Source of the DNA: Lacticaseibacillus saniviri JCM 17471 = DSM 24301
Lineage (GTDB): Bacteria; Bacillota; Bacilli; Lactobacillales; Lactobacillaceae
DNA: 47,459 nt
Assembly: GCF_001311785.1 (NCBI RefSeq)
Contig: NZ_BBBX01000022.1
Location: 1 to 47,459 of the forward strand
Reading direction: 5' to 3'
Shown here in pieces: positions 8,987 through 18,296 of the stretch. The notes under the pieces are model-generated. The model was not told the origin of the DNA, searched no databases, and was given only the letters and a program-made list of their open reading frames with translations. Within the stretch, counting starts at the first letter, position 1. Each line of letters starts with the position of its first letter. The position numbers were made by a program, and so were the translations under genes.

Positions 8987-10379
8987 ATGGCTACTTTTGT
9001 TGCTTATTCGAACGATGAAATTTTGGCGGACCTGAAGCAGAATGTTGCACCAGACAAGGTGTTGACCGATCTCGCTGATCTGCAAAAACACGAAAATGAT
9101 GCCTACGGGGTCAATACGGCGACCGGGTTACCACTGGCGTTTATCAAGGCCACCAGTGTTGCTGATATTCAGGGTGTGCTCAAGACAGCACGTAAGTTCC
9201 ATATTCCGGTGGTGCCGCAAACTACAGCCACCAGTACGGTGTCAGGCTCTGATGCCATCGCGAATAGTTTATTTGTCGACCGCGTCCATGAATCATATCA
9301 AGACAATTGATGTCGCAGATCAACTGGCCGTGGTTGAACCCGGTGTCATCAATCAGACACTGGATACCGAAGCCCGGAAGCAAGGCATGTTTTATGCCCC
9401 AGATCCCGGTTCCAAAAAGATTTCATCGATTGGCGGTAATGCCGCGACAAACGCTGGTGGGATGAGTACCGTTCGCTATGGTGCCACCAAGGATTCGATT
9501 CTGGGCTTAAAGGTTGTGTTAGCGGATGGCCGCGAAATTAAAGTGGGCTCACAGTCATTGAAACAAGCATTCGGCTACAACCTCACTCAGCTGTTTGTCG
9601 GCTCAGAAGGAACGCTCGGCATCATCACCGAAATCACGGTGCGCTTGTTCCCAATTCCACTGGGCGACGCGATTACCGGTATGGCCTTCTTCAAGGACAT
9701 GTCGACATTGGCTCAAGCGGTCAATGAAATTCGGGCGTCGGGGACCTATCCAACTATGCTCGAGGCGCTGGATGCGGATACCGTTGAAGCGCTGGATCGC
9801 TACGAGAAGACACACTATGCACAAAATAGTGGCGCCATGCTCATTTTGAAACTGGATAGCAGCACGGATGCAGCGCTCAAAGTGATCGAGGACATCCTCA
9901 ATAAGTACGGCGCACAAAACTTGCAGCTGACCACGGATGCCGATGAATCAGAGACCATCATGCAGTTGCGGCGGGATATGCTGCCAGCCATCTTTGCCAA
10001 CGGCCAACACGTCATGGAAGACATGGCGGTGCCGCTGTCCAAATTGGCTGAATTGATGGATTACATCAAGCAGGTTGCCGCTGATTTGAACCTAGAAATC
10101 TATACAGCTGGACACGCGGGTGATGGTAATGTGCACCCAACGATTATCTGGCCAGAAGATCAACCTGATATTCCAGAAAATGTACAACTGGGACTGCAAC
10201 GCATGTTCCGCAAGACATTGGAATTGGGTGGCACCATTTCGGGTGAACACGCGGTTGGTGTGCTCAAGAATCAATGGAACAACGAGGAATTGGGCGAAGA
10301 TGTCGATATGTTGCAACATCAAATCAAGGCTGTGTTTGACCCCATGAATATCCTGAATCCAAAGCGCAAGATTAACTAA
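8987..10379 (+). CDS. glcD: GlcD-type FAD-linked oxidase (D-lactate/glycolate dehydrogenase family; frameshift near 9287)
   Basis: About 463 residues. An N-terminal FAD_binding_4 (PCMH-type) domain contains S-I-G-G-N-A-A-T-N-A-G-G and the Y-N-L-T-Q-L-F-V-G-S-E-G-T-L-G-I motif. The C-terminal FAD-oxidase domain has G-H-A-G-D-G-N-V-H-P and S-G-E-H-A-V-G. These are the hallmarks of the GlcD/LctD/Dld2 family of 2-hydroxyacid dehydrogenases. The usual glycine-rich P-R-G-A-G-T-G-L loop is altered (P-Q-T-T-A-T-S-T-V-S-G). The frame changes near 9287; removing one base gives V-D-R-S-M-N-H-I-K. The ATG at 8987 follows AAGGGG. It is followed by a terminator, then the acd-etfBA operon; some family members work with Etf partners. 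Confidence 0.85.
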
Positions 10380-10393
10380 GTATAGGTAAAAAT

Positions 10394-10426
10394 AGAGGCA
10401 TCGACGAAACGCCGAGCCTCTTTTTT
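10394..10426 (+). terminator. Terminator after the GlcD-type gene
   Basis: AGAGGC (10394-10399) pairs with GCCTCT (10416-10421), followed by a T-run to 10426. It separates the oxidase from the acd-etfBA operon. Confidence 0.8.
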
Positions 10427-10453
10427 GTGGTACATCCGCTTTATACAACTGAG

Positions 10454-10497
10454 AATTATGCCTGTGAACATCACATGAGAAACACACAGGCGTAATT
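10454..10497. promoter_or_regulatory. Inverted repeat with nested CRP/FNR-like dyad upstream of acd-etfBA
   Basis: AATTATGCCTGTG (10454-10466) is inverted at CACAGGCGTAATT (10485-10497), 12 of 13 pairing. Between and overlapping the arms is the dyad TGTGA-ACA-TCACA (10463-10475), which resembles CRP/FNR half-sites but has a 3-base rather than 6-base centre. It lies about 65-105 bp upstream of the operon's -35 box. A regulator site is inferred only from symmetry and position. Confidence 0.4.
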
Positions 10498-10560
10498 GAG
10501 TCACCGCGAAAATAAACAGTTTAGCGAAATACAGGAGCGAATTAGCAAATTAAAATAAAA

Positions 10561-10589
10561 TTGACACAACATAACACGAATGATTTAAT
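10561..10589 (+). promoter_or_regulatory. Consensus sigma-A promoter of acd-etfBA
   Basis: Perfect -35 TTGACA (10561-10566), 17-bp spacer, -10 TTTAAT (10584-10589). The start codon is at 10623, giving a leader of roughly 27 bases with a GAGG site. Confidence 0.8.
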
Positions 10590-10622
10590 GAAAGCGTAAT
10601 TATTCACAAATGAGGTGTTGAG

Positions 10623-11745
10623 ATGAATCGTAAATGGACCCAACCTGAACAAATGCTCTTGCGCATGACAAATGATTTTACGGACAATGAAATTGCACCA
10701 TTGATTTGCAAATTGACCATGAGGGTAAATTGCCTGCAGGTCTCTTTGATAAATTAGTGAATACTGGTTTTTGACAATGATGTTACCTGAAGAATTTGGT
10801 GGTGCCGGGTTTGGTCCTGAAATCACGGCTGCAGTCATTGAACGTATTGCTCAAGGGAATGCAAGTGTTGCTGTGACGCTTGAAGGACACTTCAAAACGC
10901 TGGATCAATTTCTTAAGTACGGGACATCCGCACTTAAAGCAAAGTATTTTCCAACGGCAGGTGAGCGAATTTTTGCCTTTTCGATGACTGAAGCAAGTGG
11001 TGGCTCAAATCCGATGGGAATTCAGACAACAGCTGTGCGTCAAGGTGATGGCTGGTTGTTAAACGGCAACAAGGTGATGATCACAAATGGTGGTTTGGCA
11101 GAAGTCTACGCTGTCTTGGCTAAGACCGCGCCGGATGAATTGTCAGTTTTTGTCGTTGATAAGGACATGCCCGGATTTCAATTTGGGAAGCAAGAAGATT
11201 TTATTGGCTTACGGGGGACACCAGTTGGCGAAATTGTGCTGACCGATGTTTATGTCCCTGCAGATAATCTACTGGGCAAGGTTGGTGACGGACCAATGCT
11301 AGGGGACTCGGCACACGATGATGCCCGGATTCTGATGGGCGCCGTTTTAAGTGGCATTATGACACATGCACTCAACCTTTCTGTGACTTATGCGAAGGAA
11401 CGCAAAGCGCTAGATGTGCCGATTGGTCAGTTACAAATCATTCAACACAAACTGGCAAATATTGCCATGAGTCGCGACACAACCCAATTATTATATGAAC
11501 GAGCTGCTTATTTGAAAGCCACTCAGCAACCGTATAGTGAAGCTGCAACGATGACTAAGGCTTACGGATCGAGAACAGCGGTCGCAGCCGGTGACGATGC
11601 ACTTCAGATTTACGGTGGTTATGGGTACAGTCGTGAATACCCACTAGCACACTTGATTGCTGATGCGCGGGCGCTCGAAATTGCCGAAGGTACAGTAGAA
11701 AAGATGGAAAGTGCAATTGCGTTAGCCGAGTTAGGAAAAGCGTGA
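10623..11745 (+). CDS. Acyl-CoA dehydrogenase family flavoprotein (two frameshifts near 10700 and 10770)
   Basis: About 374 residues after adding one A near 10700 (giving A-P-I-D-L-Q-I-D-H-E-G) and one T near 10770 (giving T-G-F-L-T-M-M-L-P). The fold is that of FAD acyl-CoA dehydrogenases: the F-S-M-T-E-A-S-G-G-S-N-P signature at about residue 125, and the C-terminal I-Y-G-G-Y-G-Y-S-R-E-Y-P followed by E-I-A-E-G-T, whose Glu matches the catalytic base of short-chain enzymes. In anaerobes such enzymes work with Etf as enoyl-CoA reductases (crotonyl-, acryloyl- or caffeoyl-CoA). It is the first gene of a three-gene operon with etfB and etfA. The substrate is unknown and no CoA ligase or transferase is nearby. 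Confidence 0.85.
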
Positions 11746-11772
11746 TTTAACGGCCGAACGAGGAGGATTTTG

Positions 11773-12562
11773 ATGAAGATTGTCGTATGTATTAAGCAAG
11801 TTCCGGATAATAATAATGTGAAGTTTGATCCCCATACCCATAACTTGGTCCGGACTAATGTGGCCGGCCGAATGAATCCTTTTGATCAAAATGCGATTGA
11901 GGCTGCCCTCGATTTGCGTGAAGCAAATGGCGGCGACGTGATTCTACTTTCAATGGGACCAGATAGTACGGTCGAAACCTTACGTGATGGCCTCGCTATG
12001 GGGGCTGATGAGGCCTATCTGCTATCATCACGGGCTTTTGCGGGTTCTGACACCCTGGCTACGGGTTATATATTGGCACAGGCTATTCAAAAAAATTGGC
12101 GCGGTTGATTTGATTTTATTTGGTCGCCAAGCGGTGGATGCCGATACGGGCCAGGTAGGGCCGATTGTGGCTGAGGAGTTGACGCTACCACAAGCAACTT
12201 TTGTGACTAAAATTGCGTCAAGTGATGCCCAACACGTCACTGTGATTCGTGATTTGGATCAAGCATTACAGACCGTTGAACTGACTTTGCCCGCCGTGGC
12301 CACTGTCCGCGGTGAGCTCAATCAACCACGTTATGAGACACCAATTAACATTCAAAACAGTTTCAAGAAGCCACTGACCACATGGAATGAAAAGGATTTG
12401 GTGCTCGATCAACAGCGGATTGGACAAGCGGGTTCACCAACTATTGTCCGGAAGATTTATGCACCAGAGCCGGTTAATCGTCAGGCAGTTGCATTGCCTG
12501 AAGATCCCGATCGTGCAGCAAGTGAATTGCTCAAGATTTTGCAAGCCAATGGATTAATTTAG
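11773..12562 (+). CDS. etfB: Electron transfer flavoprotein beta subunit (frameshift near 12093)
   Basis: About 263 residues. The N-terminus I-V-V-C-I-K-Q-V-P-D and the G-A-D-E-A-Y-L-L-S-S-R-A-F-A-G-S-D motif are clear. The flavin/nucleotide segment reads Q-A-V-D-A-D-T-G-Q-V-G-P, which resembles the D-T-A-Q-V-G-P motif of clostridial electron-bifurcating EtfB and differs from the D-D-D-x-N-Q-T-G-Q form of classical respiratory EtfB (motifs recalled from known families). One extra A in the A-run near 12090-12096 splits the frame; removing it gives A-I-Q-K-I-G-A-V-D-L. The ATG at 11773 has AGGAGG. It forms a heterodimer with EtfA and passes electrons to or from the acyl-CoA dehydrogenase upstream. 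Confidence 0.9.
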
Positions 12563-12573
12563 GGGGGAAACAC

Positions 12574-13543
12574 ATGATAAGCAAAGAAGCAGTTTGGATT
12601 TTTGCCGAACGAGAGGGTGAGCGGATTGCACCCGTGACCCTGCAATTGATCACTAAGGCTAGAGCGATTGCCAATCAACCGGTAGCAGTAGTTTTGCTAG
12701 AAAGCCTGAAAGAACATTTGGAAGATAGTATCGCCGAATATGGCCCAGACGAAATCATTGTGGTTCGTGATGCCGTCTTCGAAAACGCTGCAGATAGCGT
12801 GTTTGCTACAGGGTTATTTGAGCTGATTGACCAATACATACCTAATACAGTTTTGTTTGGCGCTACGCCACTAGGACGTTCTGTTGCACCCCGACTGCAG
12901 GCAAAGCTTCAGACAGGATTAACTGCAGATTGTTTGGATCTTTACTATGAGCAGGACCTTTTGGTGCAGGTAAAGCCATCTTATGGGGGATAATGTGATG
13001 TGTGAAATCACATGTCCTGATCATCGCCCACAAATGGCCTCAGTTCGCCCCAACACGTTTGCAGCAGTCAAGGTTGAAGGCGCTACACCAACGATTGAGA
13101 CAGTGACCTTGGATATTTCAGCTGCTAAGGATATTACGATTACAGCAACAACACCAAAGGTATCTGCGGCCAACAGCATTGCCACGGCTAGCAAGATTGT
13201 GGCATTGGGCCGTGGTGCTAATGATGATGAGTTGGTTGCTGAAGCGCGGCTTATTGCGACGCGACTAGGTGCTGCAGTGGGTGTATCACGACCGCTGACA
13301 GATCGACCTGATTTCACCGTTGAACAACAAATTGGACAGAGTGGTACAACAGTCAACCCAGATTTCATTTTGAATGTCGGCATTAGCGGGTCTGTTCAGT
13401 ACCAAATCGGTATGAGTAATAGTCATTTAATTGTTTCAGTGAATCGCGATAATCAAGCACCCATTATGGCCCAATCCGATTACACTTTCACAGGGGATGC
13501 AAAGCAGTTCATGCAAGCACTCAAGAAGGCAGTTCAGGTGTAA
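12574..13543 (+). CDS. etfA: Electron transfer flavoprotein alpha subunit (frameshift near 12985)
   Basis: About 323 residues. The N-terminal domain pairs with EtfB. The C-terminal FAD domain shows V-A-L-G-R-G, a V-S-R-P-L-T-D segment, G-Q-S-G-T-T-V-N-P and the G-I-S-G-S-V-Q-Y-Q-I-G-M motif, with the final N-R-D-N-Q-A-P-I typical of EtfA. One extra G in a G-run near 12985 ends the first frame early; removing it gives K-P-S-Y-G-D-N-V-M-C. It follows etfB by 11 bases and closes the operon before a terminator. Confidence 0.9.
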
Positions 13544-13600
13544 ACAACAGCATTATTTCACCTGTTTAGAAGCGATTCGATAATAGACAATTACACATTA

Positions 13601-13641
13601 AAGGCGTTGTGACAAAACCTGATGGTTTGTCACAACGCCTT
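13601..13641. terminator. Bidirectional hairpin terminator after etfA
   Basis: A 16-bp stem (13601-13616 with 13626-13641) containing GTTGTGACAAA/TTTGTCACAAC. It lies between the convergent etfA and hydrolase genes. The stem core is the same as the first hairpin of the repeat family described at 19641 and elsewhere, but the rest of that element is absent. Confidence 0.85.
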
Positions 13642-13662
13642 ATTCGTACAACCTATTCAAAA

Positions 13663-14502
13663 TTAAACGTGTCTCAGAAGTGCATTAGTCAGTGCCTGGG
13701 CAAAGCCCTCAGGTTTTTGGGCATAGCCTAAATGACCCCCAGGAATCGATGTGATGGGAACACCGATTTCTTTGCCGATGGCTTGATTGACTGTTTGCGG
13801 CAAAAAGCCAACGGAATCTGTCCCATTGAGCAGGATAACTTGGTCACGATGCTGGGCAAAGATGTGCCAATCGATGACCTGGCCTGTGTATTGTGCGGAT
13901 TCATATTCGAGCCAAAAGCGCATGGCCTGCATCTTAGCAGGATCGGGTTTGGAATCGGCAGCAAGGCCCATCATCTGGGCATCAAGTGGTTGGATGTGCA
14001 TGGTATTCACGAATAGATCCGAAATGGCTTCAAAATGGCCATTGAGTGCTTCTTGTACCAGCGCTCCAGACATCTTTTTGGTTTCACCATCATCATCAAG
14101 CACCGTTGTCAGTGGGCTTTCATGAATCGCGACCTTGGCAAAGCGATCAGGTTGACGTTCAAAGGCTTTTGCCGCCACAATCGAACCAGAAGAAGAGCCC
14201 ATGATGTTAACCGGTTGATTGGGACTGAAGGTGTCAGCTAATGTGAAAATATCATCGACATCGGCATTGATGCGATAATCACTGTCCGGTTGCTTGGCTT
14301 CGGCGGGTAGGGGATTGGCGACAACGGTCTGACCATAGCCACGCCGGTCGTAGGTAATGACGGTAAAGTGTGCTTTTAAAATGGCGGCGGTTTGGGTGAA
14401 GATATCACCTGTCCCGTTAGCGCCTGGAATGAGGATTAAAACGGGTCCCTCACCCACGCGAGTGACGTTGAGTTGTGAATGATCTGGTGTTTGTACTTGC
14501 AT
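13663..14502 (-). CDS. Alpha/beta hydrolase
   Basis: 279 residues, intact, cytosolic. The oxyanion-loop region L-I-P-G-A-N-G-T-G is at about residue 25, the nucleophile elbow G-S-S-S-G (middle Ser catalytic) near residue 102, and the catalytic His in G-G-H-L-G-Y near the C-terminus. The Y-D-R-R-G-Y-G motif is typical of non-haem peroxidase/esterase-like hydrolases. The natural substrate cannot be named. It lies downstream of, and codirectional with, a TetR gene that may control it. Confidence 0.85.
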   Translation of the reverse strand: MQVQTPDHSQLNVTRVGEGPVLILIPGANGTGDIFTQTAAILKAHFTVITYDRRGYGQTVVANPLPAEAKQPDSDYRINADVDDIFTLADTFSPNQPVNIMGSSSGSIVAAKAFERQPDRFAKVAIHESPLTTVLDDDGETKKMSGALVQEALNGHFEAISDLFVNTMHIQPLDAQMMGLAADSKPDPAKMQAMRFWLEYESAQYTGQVIDWHIFAQHRDQVILLNGTDSVGFLPQTVNQAIGKEIGVPITSIPGGHLGYAQKPEGFAQALTNALLRHV

Positions 14503-14592
14503 GAATGTTCACGTCCTTTTGATTTGATAAGGACAATGATAGCGGCTCAGGAGCTACAAAGGAACAACATATCTGGCGAAATGTGTTGCATC

Positions 14593-15111
14593 TTAACGTG
14601 GCCTGCTGAGCGCTTTATGGTAAATCGCCATTTGTGCAGGTCGAGGTGGTTGGTCTTGTTGCATCCACCAATTGAACAGTGCAATGTGGCCACCGATGAG
14701 AAAGGCCGCTTGAACCGCAGGCGGCATATCTGAGGTTTGCTGATTCAACAAACTGGTGTAGCGCTTGGCGACCGTTTCTTGTAGCGCAGTGACAAAATCC
14801 GTCCAGCGTCTGCTGCCAAGAAAAGCTTGCAATAAGATTCGGTTGTCGGTTGCGTACTGATAGAACTGGGTGAAATCTAGCACGGCGGCCTGTGGTTGGG
14901 GAAACTGTTGCGTGATTTCGCTGAGCATGGTGTCTGCTAACCAATCCAAGAAGTCGTTGATATCCAGAAAGTGGCGATAGAATGTCGAGCGATTCACGTC
15001 AGCTTTTCGGACAATATCTTGCACCGTAATCTGATCGAGTGGTCGGGTCAGTAGTAGTGCCGCAAAGGCGGTTTTGAATCGAATTAAACTGGTCGTTGCT
15101 GAGTGAGGCAT
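14593..15111 (-). CDS. TetR-family transcriptional regulator
   Basis: 172 residues from the ATG at 15111, chosen over the one at 15129 because AAAGGA lies at the right distance upstream of it. The N-terminal DNA-binding domain includes I-T-V-Q-D-I-V-R-K-A-D-V-N-R-S-T-F-Y-R-H-F. The C-terminal helices are typical of the TetR_C group found next to small hydrolases and reductases. It is intact and sits 90 bases upstream of the alpha/beta hydrolase on the same strand. Confidence 0.85.
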   Translation of the reverse strand: MPHSATTSLIRFKTAFAALLLTRPLDQITVQDIVRKADVNRSTFYRHFLDINDFLDWLADTMLSEITQQFPQPQAAVLDFTQFYQYATDNRILLQAFLGSRRWTDFVTALQETVAKRYTSLLNQQTSDMPPAVQAAFLIGGHIALFNWWMQQDQPPRPAQMAIYHKALSRPR

Positions 15112-15162
15112 GTGCCGACGTCCTTTCATGGTTTTAATGTCAGTATACGGTAAATTTTCATA

Positions 15163-15213
15163 AAAATACCCCCCAACTGTTAAACGATACCGTTTGACAG
15201 TTAGGGGGTATTT
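15163..15213. terminator. Hairpin terminator between the P-type ATPase and TetR genes
   Basis: The arm TACCCCCCAACTGTTAAACG and its partner on the right (CGTTTGACAGTTAGGGGGTA) match at 18 of 20 positions, flanked by A-run and T-run. It ends the leftward ATPase transcript. Confidence 0.85.
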
Positions 15214-15239
15214 CGAATTTTTAGACCGTTTTTTGATTG

Positions 15240-18014
15240 CTAGGCAGCGCCTTTACTGCGCAACCAGAGTGCCTTAATCCCTGAAATCACAAAGGTTGGA
15301 ATGGCAGGGAAGAAGATCACGTACAAGTAGCAGATTGGTGGCAGTGGTGCGGTTCCCATCACGGTGTTGAAGAATGGAATCATCGTCACCAGGATGGAGC
15401 TTGTCGCTGCAAATCCGACCGCGAGAAGCAAGCGACCGTTATCAAACGGATTGCGGTGGAAAATAGTCTTGTTGCTGCGGGCATCAAAGGCATGCCAGAG
15501 CTGACCGAATACCAGCGTCAAGAAGGCAACGGTTTGTGCCATCGGTAGGGTGTAGCCGGCGTTTGCGGCCCATAAGAAGGAGGCAAACACCACGGCCGCC
15601 ATGACAATCCCGCGTAAGGCGATACGACCGACCATGCCCTTGAGAATGCTCTCGTGCACATCGCGCGGTGGTTGTTGCATGAGGTCGGCTTCCGGCTTGT
15701 CATACCCCAGCGCGAAACTCGGCAGTGAGTCGGAGATCATGTTGACCCACAATACCATCAGCGCACTGAGAATCGGCGCGGTAGAAGGCACTTTACCGAT
15801 ATCACTCAGGATAAAGATGGCTCCGAATAACAAGGTCAAGACTTCAGCCACATTGGTAATCAGCTCCTGGCGCATGAAGTTGCGGATGTTACCAAAAATG
15901 GTGCGCCCCGCTTCGACAGAGTTGGTGATGGTTGTGAACTTGTCATCCAACAGAATCAAATCCGCAGCATCTTTGGTCACGGCGGTCCCATTGATTCCCA
16001 TTGCAATCCCAATATCGGCGGCGCGTAACGCAGGTGCGTCGTTGATACCATCGCCGGTCATCGCGACAACGGCCTTGTGCGCTTGTAACGCCTGAACGAT
16101 ACGTTGCTTGTGCTCAGGTGAGACTCGGGCGTAACGCGGGTGGTGAGCACGTGATCGCGCAATTGGGCGTCACTCATTTGGTCTAACATTGGGCCATCGA
16201 TGACTTCAGCATCGTTATCTTGGATGATTCCGAGGCGTAGGGCAATGGCCTTTGCGGTTGCGGCGTGATCCCCGGTAATCATAATGACCGCAATTCCGGC
16301 GTGCCGCAGGGTGGCAACACTCTGTTTGACTTCAGGACGCGGTGGATCGATAATGCCGGCGATGCCGAGTAAAGTCAGCTGCTGCTCGAGCTCTTCCATT
16401 GACCCGTTTTGTGCCAAGTCCTCATCAATGGTACGGCATGTGACGGCCAGTGTCCGCAGCGCTTGTTCAGCGAACTCGAGAATTTTGGCTTCGATTTCGT
16501 CTTTCTTCTCAGCCAACGGTACGAATTGATCGTGGTCCAAAACATTGTCGGTGACGCGCAACACCACGCGGTGCACCCTTGGTCAGCCACTTGATACCCA
16601 TCTTCGCTGTGGATAACAACGGACATCAGCTTACGTGTGCTATCGAACGGCAGGACACGGATGATTTCATAGCCATTGTTTTGCAGCTGATCGCGGTCGA
16701 ATTCTGCTTTGTGACCCAAGACCGTCAAGGAAACATCGGTTGGATTCCCGTATGGGACATAGTGGCCTTGTTCATCTTGGTGGACGCTGGCCTCATTGTT
16801 CAAGACGGCGCTGCGCACGAAGCCGGTATAGTCGGGTGTATCGTTATCGTCGACGGGAGAGATGTCTCCGGCAGGCGCGTACCCGCTCCCTTCAACGCTG
16901 AAGGTGGCACCGTTGGCGTAAAAAACGCGTGACCGTCATTTGATTTTTGGTCAACGTTCCAGTTTTATCTGAAGCGATAAAATTGGTGGCGCCCAGTGTT
17001 TCAACACTGTTTAACGTTTTGACCAAGCCACGATTCTTGGCGAGGGTGGCTGCCCCAATAGTCAGCACGATCGATAACACGACCGGCAGTGCGTCAGGAA
17101 TGGCGGCAACCGCGATGGCAATCGATGGTGACAGTGAGTTAATGAAGGCATCAAATGAGATACCGCCATTTTCAACGTAGGTTTGATCAGTTCAACCGCG
17201 AGTGTGAAGAAGACCAAGCTGATGGCAATGCGCATCAAGACTTTGGTCAAGCGGGCAACGGCGCGTTCGATCGGTGTGCGTTGATCAGGAACTTGATCGA
17301 GCAGTGTTGCGATGTGACCGAGTTCGGTATCCATACCGGTTCCAGTGACAACCGCGATAGCATTCCCATGGGTCACCATCGAGCCCGAGTAACCCATGTT
17401 GGTGCGATCGCCAAGTGGCACGTCTTCATCGAGCGCATGTGTCTGTTTATTAATCGGTTCTGCTTCACCGGTCAAATGTGCTTCATTGACTTGTAATTCA
17501 GAGACACTCAAGAAACGCACATCGGCTTCAATGAAGTCACCGGTGTTGACGCAGATGATGTCCCCGGGTACCAGTTGGGCGGCAGGCACTTCTTCCCAAT
17601 CCTGGTCCCGCATGACGTTTGCGGTACGCTCAGTCATGCTTTCGAGTGCTTCGAGTGACTTTTGCGTGCTGCGTGCCTGGAAAAAGGCGATACCGGCGTC
17701 AAAAGAATCAGCGCAATAATGGCAACTGCTTCATAAATGGCGGCGCGGCCATGTTCAACATCGCCCGTGTTAAAGAAATCATAGCCGGCGTTGAGCAAGG
17801 CGAGACCGGCCGCGACAAACAGAATAATGACGAGCGGTTCGGTGAATGTTTTGAGCAACATTTTCCATGCTGGGGTCTGTTCGCCCCGTTGCATTTGATT
17901 GGGCCCGTATTCCGTCTGGCGTGCCTCTGCGACTGTCTGTGTGAGCCCAGTCTGTCGGTCGGTATCGAGTGATTTCAATACCTCAGCTTTGTGTGTGCGA
18001 TATGGTTGTTGCAT
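15240..18014 (-). CDS. Cation-transporting P-type ATPase, Ca2+-ATPase-like (P2 family; five frameshifts)
   Basis: About 925 residues when repaired, read from the ATG at 18014 (AAGGGGG upstream). The order is an N-terminal cation ATPase domain (L-T-Q-T-V-A-E-A-R-Q-T-E-Y-G-P-N), the actuator with L-T-G-E-A-E-P-I, TM4 with A-A-I-P-D-A-L-P, the phosphorylation site D-K-T-G-T-L-T, the hinge M-T-G-D-G-I-N-D-A-P-A-L and six C-terminal membrane segments. It would pump Ca2+ or a similar cation out of the cell. Frames change near 17700, 17165, 16930, 16575 and 16130; four are repaired by adding one A, G or T, and the one near 16930 by removing a T. TM4 has P-D-A-L-P where SERCA-type pumps have P-E-G-L-P, so ion specificity is uncertain. 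Confidence 0.85.
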
Positions 18015-18296
18015 CAAAGACCCCCTTAATGATCTGGTGCGCGTGACTCGTATCGTAGCAATATTGGAAAAAAGAGCGACAACTTCTCGAGCGTTTCCGA
18101 TTGGGGAAGCGTTGTTGAAATCATCGCTCAAAAGATCCTGTTATTTAATTCCTATTATTAGCATACCTAAAATGTTATAGACGGTCAAGCAACTCGCATC
18201 ACACGTGTTAATGCGTGTCGAATAAATAGCTGTTTTCTGAAACTGAATTTGTTAGAATAGAACGAACACATTTAGACGAAAGTACAGGTAGCAGTT

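Noticed and set aside
8987..13543. A single operon from the GlcD-type oxidase through etfA
   Set aside because: A terminator at 10394 and a separate consensus promoter at 10561 divide them.
15240..18014. A decayed ATPase pseudogene
   Set aside because: The five frame changes are single-base and the signature motifs are all intact, as in the other broken genes of the window.
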